DNA from: Escarpia spicata
Lineage: Eukaryota > Annelida > Polychaeta > Sabellida > Siboglinidae
DNA: 64,000 nt
Direction: 5' to 3'
Assembly: GCA_963995525.1 (NCBI GenBank)
Contig: CAXEFP010000001.1
Location: 1,578,201-1,642,200 of the forward strand
The notes below the pieces were generated by a model that was given only the letters and a program-made list of their open reading frames with translations, searched no databases and was not told where the DNA came from. Shown here in pieces: positions 53,101 to 64,000 of the stretch. A program made the translations under genes and the position numbers. Position 1 is the stretch's first letter; each line of letters opens with the position of its first letter.

Positions 53101-55052
53101 TGACGGGGATAAAACGGTAACATGCATTCCCATTTGGGGTTAATCTAGTTATGTGTGTAGCTTGATATCAATCTTGCCTTCGTGAAGATTTGTAACATGC
53201 AAAACATATATTTTGGGTAAGACCACATTAAATATCCTTTCGCCGAAAAAAGTCCATTACAAATACCGTTTTGCTGTGATATGCATTAATTTTTTTCGAA
53301 CACTTTGATATGGGACATGTTTGTCTCGTGAGTACTGAAGGTACTGCTGCTTTAGACAAGATAAAACATCAAATGGGGATGAGTTTTCACACCTATAACT
53401 TACGTAATATGTTCTTGTAACTTACGTGACGGGGATAAAACGGTAACATGCATTCCCATTTGGGGTTAATCTAGTTATGTGTGTAGCTTGATATCAATCT
53501 AGCCTTCGTGAAGATTTGTAACGTGCAAAACATCTATTTGGGGTAAGACCACATTAAAGATCCTTCCGCCGAAAAAAGTGCACTACAAATACCGTTTTGC
53601 TGTGATATGCATTAATTTTTTTCGAACACTTTGATATGGGACATGTTTGTCTCGTGAGTACTGAAGGTACTGCTGCTTTAGACAAGAAAAAACTTCAAAT
53701 GGGGATGAGTTTTCACACCTATAACTTACGTAATATGTTCTTGTAACTTACGTGACGGGGATAAAACGGTAACATGCATTCCCATTTGGGGTTAATCTAG
53801 TTATGTGTGTAGCTTGATATCAATCTACCCTTCGTGAAGATTTGTAACATGCAAAACATCTATTTGGGTAAGACCACATTAAGGATCCTTCCGCCGAAAA
53901 AAGTGCACTACAAATACCGTTTTGCTGTGATATGCATTAATTTTTTTCGAACATTTTGACATGGGACATGTTTGTCTCGTGAGTACTGAATGTACTGCTG
54001 CTTTAGACAAGATAAAACATCAAATGGGGATGAGTTTTCACACCTATAACTTACGTAATATGTTCTTGTAACTTACGTGACGGGGATAAAACGGTAACAT
54101 GCATTCCCATTTGGGGTTAATCTAGTTATGTGTGTAGCTTGATATCAATCTAGCCTTCGTGAAGATTTGTAACATGCAAAACATATATTTGGGGTAAGAC
54201 CACATTAAGGATCCTTCCGCCGAAAAAACTGCACTACAAATACCGTTTTGCTGTGATATGCATTAATTTTTTTCGAACATTTTGACATGGGACATGTTTG
54301 TCTCGTGAGTACTGAATGTACTGCTGCTTTAGCCAAGATAAAACATCAAATGGGGATGAGTTTTCACACCTATAACTTACGTAATATGTTCTTGTAACTT
54401 ACGTGACGGGGATAAAACGGTAACATGCATTCCCATTTGGGGTTAATCTAGTTATGTGTGTAGCTTGATATCAATCTACCCTTCGTGAAGATTTGTAACA
54501 TGCAAAACATCTATTTGGGGTAAGACCACATTAAGGATCCTTCCGCCGAAAAAAGTGCACTACAAATACCGTTTTGCTGTGATTTGCATTAATTTTTTTC
54601 GAAAACTTTGATATGGGACATGTTTGTCTCGTGAGTACTGAAGGTACTGCTGCTTTAGACAAGAAAAAACATCAAATGGGGATGAGTTTTCACACCTATA
54701 ACTTACGTAATATGTTCTTGTAACTTACGTGACGGGGATAAAACGGTAACATGCATTCCCATTTGGGGTTAATCTAGTTATGTGTGTAGCTTGATATCAA
54801 TCTAGCCTTCGTGAAGATTTGTAACGGGCAAAACATCTATTTGGGGTAAGACCACATTAAAGATCATTCCGCCGAAAAAAGTGCACTACAAATACCGTTT
54901 TGCTGTGATATACATTAATTTGTTTCGAACACTTTGATATGGGACATGTTTGTCTCGTGAGTACTGAAGGTACTGCTGCTTTAGACAAGAAAAAACTTCA
55001 AATGGGGATGAGTTTTCACACCTATAACTTACGTAATATGTTCTTGTAACTT
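50167..55052 (+). repeat. Monomers 155-169: B I A B D K K E B D E B J G C
   Basis: Starts are 50167 B, 50492 I, 50818 A, 51144 B, 51469 D, 51795 K, 52121 K, 52447 E, 52773 B, 53098 D, 53424 E, 53750 B, 54075 J, 54401 G and 54727 C. The inner B-D-(K-K)-E-B-D-E-B run suggests a decayed B D E trimer with two K units inserted. Private changes include CAAGTGGGG at 51469, CCTTTCGCC with GTCCATT at 53098 and TAGCCAAG at 54075. The J-G-C ending leads into the next block. Confidence 0.82.
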
Positions 55053-56680
55053 ACGTGACGGGGATAAAACGGTAACATGCATTCCCATTTGGGGTTAATC
55101 TAGTTATGTGTGTAGCTTGATATCAATCTACCCTTCGTGAAGATTTGTAACATGCATAACATCTATTTGGGTAAGACCACATTAAGGATCCTTCCGCCGA
55201 AAAAAGTGCACTACAAATACCGTTTTGCTGTGATATGCATTAATTTTTTTCGAACATTTTGACATGGGACATGTTTGTCTCGTGAGTACTGAATGTACTG
55301 CTGCTTTAGACAAGATAAAACATCAAATGGGGATGAGTTTTCACACCTATAACTTACGTAATATGTTCTTGTAACTTACGTGACGGGGATAAAACGGTAA
55401 CATGCATTCCCATTTGGGGTTAATCTAGTTATGTGTGTAGCTTGATATCAATCTTGCCTTCGTGAAGATTTGTAACATGCAAAACATATATTTGGGGTAA
55501 GACCACATTAAAGATCCTTCCGCCGAAAAAAGTGCACTACAAATACCGTTTTGCTGTGATATGCATTAATTTTTTTCGAACATTTTGACATGGGACATGT
55601 TTGTCTCGTGAGTACTGAATGTACTGCTGCTTTAGACAAGATAAAACATCAAATGGGGATGAGTTTTCACACCTATAACTTACGTAATATGTTCTTGTAA
55701 CTTACGTGACGGGGATAAAACGGTAACATGCATTCCCATTTGGGGTTAATCTAGTTATGTGTGTAGCTTGATATCAATCTAGCCTTCGTGAAGATTTGTA
55801 ACATGCAAAACATCTATTTGGGGTAAGACCACAGTAAGGATCCTTCCGCCGAAAAAAGTGCACTACAAATACCGTTTTGCTGTGATATGCATTAATTTTT
55901 TTCGAACATTTTGACATGGGACATGTTTGTCTCGTGAGTACTGAATGTACTGCTGCTTTGGACAAGATAAAACATCAAATGGGGATGAGTTTTCACACCT
56001 ATAACTTACGTAATATGTTCTTGTAACTTACGTGACGGGGATAAAACGGTAACATGCATTCCAATTTGGGGTTAATCTAGTTATGTGTGCAGCTTGATAT
56101 CAATCTACCCTTCGTGAAGATTTGTAACATGCAAAACATCTATTTGGGTAAGACCACATTAAGGATCCTTCCGCCGAAAAAAGTGCACTACAAATACCGT
56201 TTTGCTGTGATATGCATTAATTGTTTTTGAACATTTTGACATGGGACATGTTTGTCTCGTGAGTACTGAATGTACTGCTGCTTTAGACAAGATAAAAAAT
56301 CAAATGGGGATGAGTTTTCACACCTATAACTTACGTAATATGTTCTTGTAACTTACGTGACGGGGATAAAACGGTAACATGCATTCCCATTTGGGGTTAA
56401 TCTAGTTATGTGTGTAGCTTGATATCAATCTAGCCTTCGTGAAGATTTGTAACGTGCAAAACATCTATTTGGGGTAAGACCACATTAAAGATCATTCCGC
56501 CGAAAAAAGTGCACTACAAATACCGTTTTGCTGTGATATACATTAATTTGTTTCGAACACTTTGATATGGGACATGTTTGTCTCGTGAGTACTGAAGGTA
56601 CTGCTGCTTTAGACAAGAAAAAACTTCAAATGGGGATGAGTTTTCACACCTATAACTTACGTAATATGTTCTTGTAACTT
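55053..56680 (+). repeat. 5-monomer HOR B I A B C, first copy
   Basis: Starts are 55053 B, 55378 I, 55704 A, 56030 B and 56355 C. It repeats at once at an offset of 1628 bp. Shared private marks are CATGCATAAC in the first B, and CCAATTTGG, GTGTGCAGC and GATAAAAAATC in the second B. I saw no differences by eye. Confidence 0.91.
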
Positions 56681-58308
56681 ACGTGACGGGGATAAAACGG
56701 TAACATGCATTCCCATTTGGGGTTAATCTAGTTATGTGTGTAGCTTGATATCAATCTACCCTTCGTGAAGATTTGTAACATGCATAACATCTATTTGGGT
56801 AAGACCACATTAAGGATCCTTCCGCCGAAAAAAGTGCACTACAAATACCGTTTTGCTGTGATATGCATTAATTTTTTTCGAACATTTTGACATGGGACAT
56901 GTTTGTCTCGTGAGTACTGAATGTACTGCTGCTTTAGACAAGATAAAACATCAAATGGGGATGAGTTTTCACACCTATAACTTACGTAATATGTTCTTGT
57001 AACTTACGTGACGGGGATAAAACGGTAACATGCATTCCCATTTGGGGTTAATCTAGTTATGTGTGTAGCTTGATATCAATCTTGCCTTCGTGAAGATTTG
57101 TAACATGCAAAACATATATTTGGGGTAAGACCACATTAAAGATCCTTCCGCCGAAAAAAGTGCACTACAAATACCGTTTTGCTGTGATATGCATTAATTT
57201 TTTTCGAACATTTTGACATGGGACATGTTTGTCTCGTGAGTACTGAATGTACTGCTGCTTTAGACAAGATAAAACATCAAATGGGGATGAGTTTTCACAC
57301 CTATAACTTACGTAATATGTTCTTGTAACTTACGTGACGGGGATAAAACGGTAACATGCATTCCCATTTGGGGTTAATCTAGTTATGTGTGTAGCTTGAT
57401 ATCAATCTAGCCTTCGTGAAGATTTGTAACATGCAAAACATCTATTTGGGGTAAGACCACAGTAAGGATCCTTCCGCCGAAAAAAGTGCACTACAAATAC
57501 CGTTTTGCTGTGATATGCATTAATTTTTTTCGAACATTTTGACATGGGACATGTTTGTCTCGTGAGTACTGAATGTACTGCTGCTTTGGACAAGATAAAA
57601 CATCAAATGGGGATGAGTTTTCACACCTATAACTTACGTAATATGTTCTTGTAACTTACGTGACGGGGATAAAACGGTAACATGCATTCCAATTTGGGGT
57701 TAATCTAGTTATGTGTGCAGCTTGATATCAATCTACCCTTCGTGAAGATTTGTAACATGCAAAACATCTATTTGGGTAAGACCACATTAAGGATCCTTCC
57801 GCCGAAAAAAGTGCACTACAAATACCGTTTTGCTGTGATATGCATTAATTGTTTTTGAACATTTTGACATGGGACATGTTTGTCTCGTGAGTACTGAATG
57901 TACTGCTGCTTTAGACAAGATAAAAAATCAAATGGGGATGAGTTTTCACACCTATAACTTACGTAATATGTTCTTGTAACTTACGTGACGGGGATAAAAC
58001 GGTAACATGCATTCCCATTTGGGGTTAATCTAGTTATGTGTGTAGCTTGATATCAATCTAGCCTTCGTGAAGATTTGTAACGTGCAAAACATCTATTTGG
58101 GGTAAGACCACATTAAAGATCATTCCGCCGAAAAAAGTGCACTACAAATACCGTTTTGCTGTGATATACATTAATTTGTTTCGAACACTTTGATATGGGA
58201 CATGTTTGTCTCGTGAGTACTGAAGGTACTGCTGCTTTAGACAAGAAAAAACTTCAAATGGGGATGAGTTTTCACACCTATAACTTACGTAATATGTTCT
58301 TGTAACTT
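56681..58308 (+). repeat. 5-monomer HOR B I A B C, second copy
   Basis: Starts are 56681 B, 57006 I, 57332 A, 57658 B and 57983 C. It appears identical to 55053-56680 by eye. The A at 57332 is the last class A copy in the window. Confidence 0.91.
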
Positions 58309-61300
58309 ACGTGACGGGGATAAAACGGTAACATGCATTCCCATTTGGGGTTAATCTAGTTAAGTGTGTAGCTTGATATCAATCTACCCTTCGTGAAGAT
58401 TTGTAACATGCAAAACATCTATTTGGGTAAGACCACATTAAGGATCCTTCCGCCGAAAAAAGTGCACTACAAATACCGTTTTGCTGTGATATGCATTAAT
58501 TTTTTTCGAACATTTTGACATGGGACATGTTTGTCTCGTGAGTACTGAATGTACTGCTGCTTTAGACAAGATAAAACATCAAATGGGGATGAGTTTTCAC
58601 ACCTATAACTTACGTAATATGTTCTTGTAACTTACGTGACGGGGATAAAACGGTAACATGCATTCCCATTTGGGGTTAATCTAGTTATGTGTGTAGCTTG
58701 ATATCAATCTTGCCTTCGTGAAGATTTGTAACATGCAAAACATATATTTTGGGTAAGACCACATTAAATATCCTTCCGCCGAAAAAAGTGCATTACAAAT
58801 ACCGTTTTGCTGTGATATGCATTAATTTTTTTCGAACACTTTGATATGGGACATGTTTGTCTCGTGAGTACTGAAGGTACTGCTGCTTTAGACAAGATAA
58901 AACATCAAATGGGGATGAGTTTTCACACCTATAACTTACGTAATATGTTCTTGTAACTTACGTGACGGGGATAAAACGGTAACATGCATTCCCATTTGGG
59001 GTTAATCTAGTTATGTGTGTAGCTTGATATCAATCTACCCTTCGTGAAGATTTGTAACATGCAAAACATCTATTTGGGTAAGACCACATTAAGGATCCTT
59101 CCGCCGAAAAAAGTGCACTACAAATACCGTTTTGCTGTGATATGCATTAATTTTTTTCGAACATTTTGACATGGGACATGTTTGTCTCGTGAGTACTGAA
59201 TGTACTGCTGCTTTAGACAAGATAAAACATCAAATGGGGATGAGTTTTCACACCTATAACTTACGTAATATGTTCTTGTAACTTACGTGACGGGGATAAA
59301 ACGGTAACATGCATTCCCATTTGGGGTTAATCTAGTTATGTGTGTAGCTTGATATCAATCTTGCCTTCGTGAAGATTTGTAACATGCAAAACATATATTT
59401 TGGGTAAGACCACATTAAATATCCTTCCGCCGAAAAAAGTGCATTACAAATACCGTTTTGCTGTGATATACATTAATTTTTTTCGAACACTTTGATATGG
59501 GACATGTTTGTCTCGTGAGTACTGAAGGTACTGCTGCTTTAGACAAGATAAAACATCAAATGGGGATGAGTTTTCACACCTATAACTTACCTAATATGTT
59601 CTTGTAACTTACGTGACGGGGATAAAACGGTAACATGCATTCCCATTTGGGGTTAATCTAGTTATGTGTGTAGCTTGATATCAATCTAGCCTTCGTGAAG
59701 ATTTGTAACGTGCAAAACATCTATTTGGGGTAAGACCACATTAAAGATCCTTCCGCCGAAAAAAGTGCACTACAAATACCGTTTTGCTGTGATATGCATT
59801 AATTTTTTTCGAACACTTTGATATGGGACATGTTTGTCTCGTGAGTACTGAAGGTACTGCTGCTTTAGACAAGAAAAAACTTCAAATGGGGATGAGTTTT
59901 CACACCTATAACTTACGTAATATGTTCTTGTAACTTACGTGACGGGGATAAAACGGTAACATGCATTCCCATTTGGGGTTAATCTAGTTATGTGTGTAGC
60001 TTGATATCAATCTACCCTTCGTGAAGATTTGTAACATGCAAAACATCTATTTGGGGTAAGACCACATTAAGGATCCTTCCGCCGAAAAAAGTGCACTACA
60101 AATACCGTTTTGCTGTGATATGCATTAATTTTTTTCGAACACTTTGATATGGGACATGTTTGTCTCGTGAGTACTGAAGGTACTGCTGCTTTAGACAAGA
60201 AAAAACTTCAAATGGGGATGAGTTTTCACACCTATAACTTACGTAATATGTTCTTGTAACTTACGTGACGGGGATAAAACGGTAACATGCATTCCCATTT
60301 GGGGTTAATCTAGTTATGTGTGTAGCTTGATATCAATCTAGCCTTCGTGAAGATTTGTAACATGCAAAACATATATTTGGGGTAAGACCACATTAAGGAT
60401 CCTTCCGCCGAAAAAACTGCACTACAAATACCGTTTTGCTGTGATATGCATTAATTTTTTTCGAACATTTTGACATGGGACATGTTTGTCTCGTGAGTAC
60501 TGAATGTACTGCTGCTTTAGACAAGATAAAACATCAAATGGGGATGAGTTTTCACACCTATAACTTACGTAATATGTTCTTGTAACTTACGTGACGGGGA
60601 TAAAACGGTAACATGCATTCCCATTTGGGGTTAATCTAGTTATGTGTGTAGCTTGATATCAATCTACCCTTCGTGAAGATTTGTAACATGCAAAACATCT
60701 ATTTGGGGTAAGACCACATTAAGGATCCTTCCGCCGAAAAAAGTGCACTACAAATACCGTTTTGCTGTGATTTGCATTAATTTTTTTCGAAAACTTTGAT
60801 ATGGGACATGTTTGTCTCGTGAGTACTGAAGGTACTGCTGCTTTAGACAAGAAAAAACTTCAAATGGCGATGAGTTTTCACACCTATAACTTACGTAATA
60901 TGTTCTTGTAACTTACGTGACGGGGATAAAACGGTAACATGCATTCCCATTTGGGGTTAATCTAGTTATGTGTGTAGCTTGATATCAATCTAGCCTTCGT
61001 GAAGATTTGTAACGTGCAAAACATCTATTTGGGGTAAGACCACATTAAAGATCATTCCGCCGAAAAAAGTGCACTACAAATACCGTTTTGCTGTGATATA
61101 CATTAATTTGTTTCGAACACTTTGATATGGGACATGTTTGTCTCGTGAGTACTGAAGGTACTGCTGCTTTAGACAAGAAAAAACTTCAAATGGGGATGAG
61201 TTTTCACACCTATAACTTACGTAATATGTTCTTGTAACTTACGTGACGGGGATAAAACGGTAACATGCATTCCCATTTGGGGTTAATCTAGTTATGTGTG

Positions 61301-64000
61301 TAGCTTGATATCAATCTACCCTTCGTGAAGATTTGTAACATGCAAAACATCTATTTGGGTAAGACCACATTAAGGATCCTTCCGCCGAAAAAAGTGCACT
61401 ACAAATACCGTTTTGCTGTGATATGCATTAATTTTTTTCGAACATTTTGACATGGGACATGTTTGTCTCGTGAGTACTGAATGTACTGCTGCTTTAGACA
61501 AGATAAAACATCAAATGGGGATGAGTTTTCACACCTATAACTTACGTAATATGTTCTTGTAACTTACGTGACGGGGATAAAACGGTAACATGCATTCCCA
61601 TTTGGGGTTAATCTAGTTATGTGTGTAGCTTGATATCAATCTTGCCTTCGTGAAGATTTGTAACATGCAAAACATATATTTTGGGTAAGACCACATTAAA
61701 TATCCTTCCGCCGAAAAAAGTGCATTACAAATACCGTTTTGCTGTGATATGCATTAATTTTTTTCGAACACTTTGATATGGGACATGTTTGTCTCGTGAG
61801 TACTGAAGGTACTGCTGCTTTAGACAAGATAAAACATCAAATGGGGATGAGTTTTCACACCTATAACTTACGTAATATGTTCTTGTAACTTACGTGACGG
61901 GGATAAAACGGTAACATGCATTCCCATTTGGGGTTAATCTAGTTATGTGTGTAGCTTGATATCAATCTACCCTTCGTGAAGATTTGTAACATGCAAAACA
62001 TCTATTTGGGTAAGACCACATTAAATATCCTTCCGCCGAAAAAAGTGCATTACAAATACCGTTTTGCTGTGATATGCATTAATTTTTTTCGAACACTTTG
62101 ATATGGGACATGTTTGTCTCGTGAGTATTGAAGGTACTGCTGCTTTAGACAAGATAAAACATCAAATGGGGATGAGTTTTCACACCTATAACTTACCTAA
62201 TATGTTCTTGTAACTTACGTGACGGGGATAAAACGGTAACATGCATTCCCATTTGGGGTTAATCTAGTTATGTGTGTAGCTTGATATCAATCTAGCCTTC
62301 GTGAAGATTTGTAACGTGCAAAACATCTATTTGGGGTAAGACCACATTAAAGATCCTTCCGCCGAAAAAAGTGCACTACAAATACCGTTTTGCTGTGATA
62401 TGCATTAATTTTTTTCGAACACTTTGATATGGGACATGTTTGTCTCGTGAGTACTGAAGGTACTGCTGCTTTAGACAAGAAAAAACTTCAAATGGGGATG
62501 AGTTTTCACACCTATAACTTACGTAATATGTTCTTGTAACTTACGTGACGGGGATAAAACGGTAACATGCATTCCCATTTGGGGTTAATCTAGTTATGTG
62601 TGTAGCTTGATATCAATCTACCCTTCGTGAAGATTTGTAACATGCAAAACATCTATTTGGGGTAAGACCACATTAAGGATCCTTCCGCCGAAAAAAGTGC
62701 ACTACAAATACCGTTTTGCTGTGATATGCATTAATTTTTTTCGAACACTTTAATATGGGACATGTTTGTCTCGTGAGTACTGAAGGTACTGCTGCTTTAG
62801 ACAAGAAAAAACTTCAAATGGGGATGAGTTTTCACACCTATAACTTACGTAATATGTTCTTGTAACTTACGTGACGGGGATAAAACGGTAACATGCATTC
62901 CCATTTGGGGTTAATCTAGTTATGTGTGTAGCTTGATATCAATCTAGCCTTCGTGAAGATTTGTAACATGCAAAACATATATTTGGGGTAAGACCACATT
63001 AAGGATCCTTCCGCCGAAAAAACTGCACTACAAATACCGTTTTGCTGTGATATGCATTAATTTTTTTCGAACATTTTGACATGGGACATGTTTGTCTCGT
63101 GAGTACTGAATGTACTGCTGCTTTAGACAAGATAAAACATCAAATGGGGATGAGTTTTCACACCTATAACTTACGTAATATGTTCTTGTAACTTACGTGA
63201 CGGGGATAAAACGGTAACATGCATTCCCATTTGGGGTTAATCTAGTTATGTGTGTAGCTTGATATCAATCTTGCCTTCGTGAAGATTTGTAACATGCAAA
63301 ACATATATTTTGGGTAAGACCACATTAAATATCCTTCCGCCGAAAAAAGTGCATTACAAATACCGTTTTGCTGTGATATGCATTAATTTTTTTCGAACAC
63401 TTTGATATGGGACATGTTTGTCTCGTGAGTACTGAAGGTACTGCTGCTTTAGACAAGATAAAACATCAAATGGGGATGAGTTTTCACACCTATAACTTAC
63501 GTAATATGTTCTTGTAACTTACGTGACGGGGATAAAACGGTAACATGCATTCCCATTTGGGGTTAATCTAGTTATGTGTGTAGCTTGATATCAATCTACC
63601 CTTCGTGAAGATTTGTAACATGCAAAACATCTATTTGGGTAAGACCACATTAAGGATCCTTCCGCCGAAAAAAGTGCACTACAAATACCGTTTTGCTGTG
63701 ATATGCATTAATTTTTTTCGAACATTTTGACATGGGACATGTTTGTCTCGTGAGTACTGAATGTACTGCTGCTTTAGACAAGATAAAACATCAAATGGGG
63801 ATGAGTTTTCACACCTATAACTTACGTAATATGTTCTTGTAACTTACGTGACGGGGATAAAACGGTAACATGCATTCCCATTTGGGGTTAATCTAGTTAT
63901 GTGTGTAGCTTGATATCAATCTTGCCTTCGTGAAGATTTGTAACATGCAAAACATATATTTTGGGTAAGACCACATTAAATATCCTTCCGCCGAAAAAAG
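58309..64000 (+). repeat. Monomers 180-197: mixed B/D/E/J/G/C run, last unit cut by the window
   Basis: Starts are 58309 B, 58634 D, 58960 B, 59285 D, 59611 E, 59937 K/E chimera, 60263 J, 60589 G, 60915 C, 61241 B, 61566 D, 61892 B/D chimera, 62217 E, 62543 K/E chimera, 62869 J, 63195 D, 63521 B and 63846 D (partial). The run E, K/E, J appears twice, 2606 bp apart, pointing to an 8-monomer turn that is incomplete at the right edge. Classes A and I are absent here. The array clearly continues beyond 64000. Confidence 0.83.

Larger units (their letters stand above)
1..64000 (+). repeat. Satellite DNA array, ~326-bp unit, 196 full copies plus one partial
   Basis: The motif ACGTGACGGGGATAAAAC recurs every 325-326 bp from position 1 to 63846, always on the same strand, and no other sequence lies between copies. 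Copies differ from each other by a few per cent at most, mainly at shared class-diagnostic sites rather than at random sites. Exceptional lengths are 324 bp (36810 copy), 325 bp in copies at 2609, 8146 and 42347, and 329 bp (27689 copy); class B copies are regularly 325 bp because one G is missing from the run at unit positions 117-120. A 326-bp unit is about two nucleosome repeats, a common size for centromeric satellites. Function in centromere or heterochromatin is inferred from organisation only; no protein-binding site proves it. Confidence 0.99.

Noticed and set aside
977..57593. Recurrent 63- to 87-codon reading frames as protein-coding genes
   Set aside because: They lie wholly inside class A satellite units on the minus strand, start at TTG, exist only where one substitution removes a stop, and show no codon structure or flanking gene signals.
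1..64000. CRISPR array or bacterial repeat locus
   Set aside because: The unit is 326 bp with no short repeat and unique spacer pattern; every base of each unit is repeated.
1..64000. rDNA intergenic spacer subrepeats
   Set aside because: No rRNA gene sequence or promoter-like transition appears in 64 kb.
1..64000. Transposable element or LTR copies within the array
   Set aside because: No target-site duplications, terminal repeats or non-satellite stretches were seen between units.
1..64000. Firm species assignment to Beta from unit length and BamHI site
   Set aside because: Many unrelated species have 320-370-bp satellites and a BamHI site is weak evidence; a database search is needed.

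Overview
The whole 64 kb window is one uninterrupted tandem satellite array. The unit is about 326 bp (usually 325 or 326) and every copy lies in the same orientation. I count 196 complete monomers plus a 155-bp partial copy at the right end (63846-64000). I see no single-copy gene, RNA gene, transposon insertion, inversion or CRISPR array. One hand-counted monomer is about 37-38% GC. An array this long and pure points to eukaryotic centromeric or pericentromeric heterochromatin, probably plant or animal, and to a long-read assembly. The unit length and the BamHI site in many copies recall the BamHI satellite of Beta (pBV family, about 326-328 bp). I cannot confirm that from sequence memory, so species is left open.

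The phase used here starts each unit at ACGTGACGGGG; the first unit is 1-326, so coordinates in it are also unit positions. Monomers fall into classes defined by linked diagnostic sites. A: G at 131, T at 206, T at 243. B: C at 79, one G missing from the run at 117-120, T at 206. C: G at 100, A at 135 and 140, A at 186, G at 196, C at 206. D: T at 78, A at 111, AT at 135-136, T at 160, C at 206. E: G at 100, A at 135, C at 206. F: T at 95, G at 131, T at 187. G: T at 184, A at 204. H: A at 42, T at 293, G at 312. I: T at 78, A at 111, A at 135, T at 206. J: A at 111, C at 155, T at 206. K: C at 79, full G-run, T at 206. A' is like A but with T at 131.

Class order is not random. C is followed by B in 22 of 24 cases, I by A in 12 of 13, and J by G in 6 of 7. 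This is a higher-order repeat (HOR) landscape, but with no single HOR unit. Different local HOR blocks of 3 to 10 monomers follow one another: 1957-10750 (10-mer with an internal 6-mer duplication), 11403-17266 (10-mer), 18245-20850 (4-mer), 20851-30297 (interleaved 5- to 8-mers), 32902-35832 (3-mer), 40392-45602 (8-mer), 45929-50166 (7-mer) and 55053-58308 (5-mer). Neighbouring copies share private substitutions and look more than 99% identical, so the duplications are recent. Classes F and H occur only left of about 15 kb; I and J occur only right of about 17.6 kb, so the window spans two array domains.

Several monomers are chimeras of two classes that are normally neighbours, as expected from unequal exchange displaced by one or two units. 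The only recurrent open reading frame (63 codons, minus strand) lies in class A copies. It is open because one substitution removes a stop codon, and I do not regard it as a gene.
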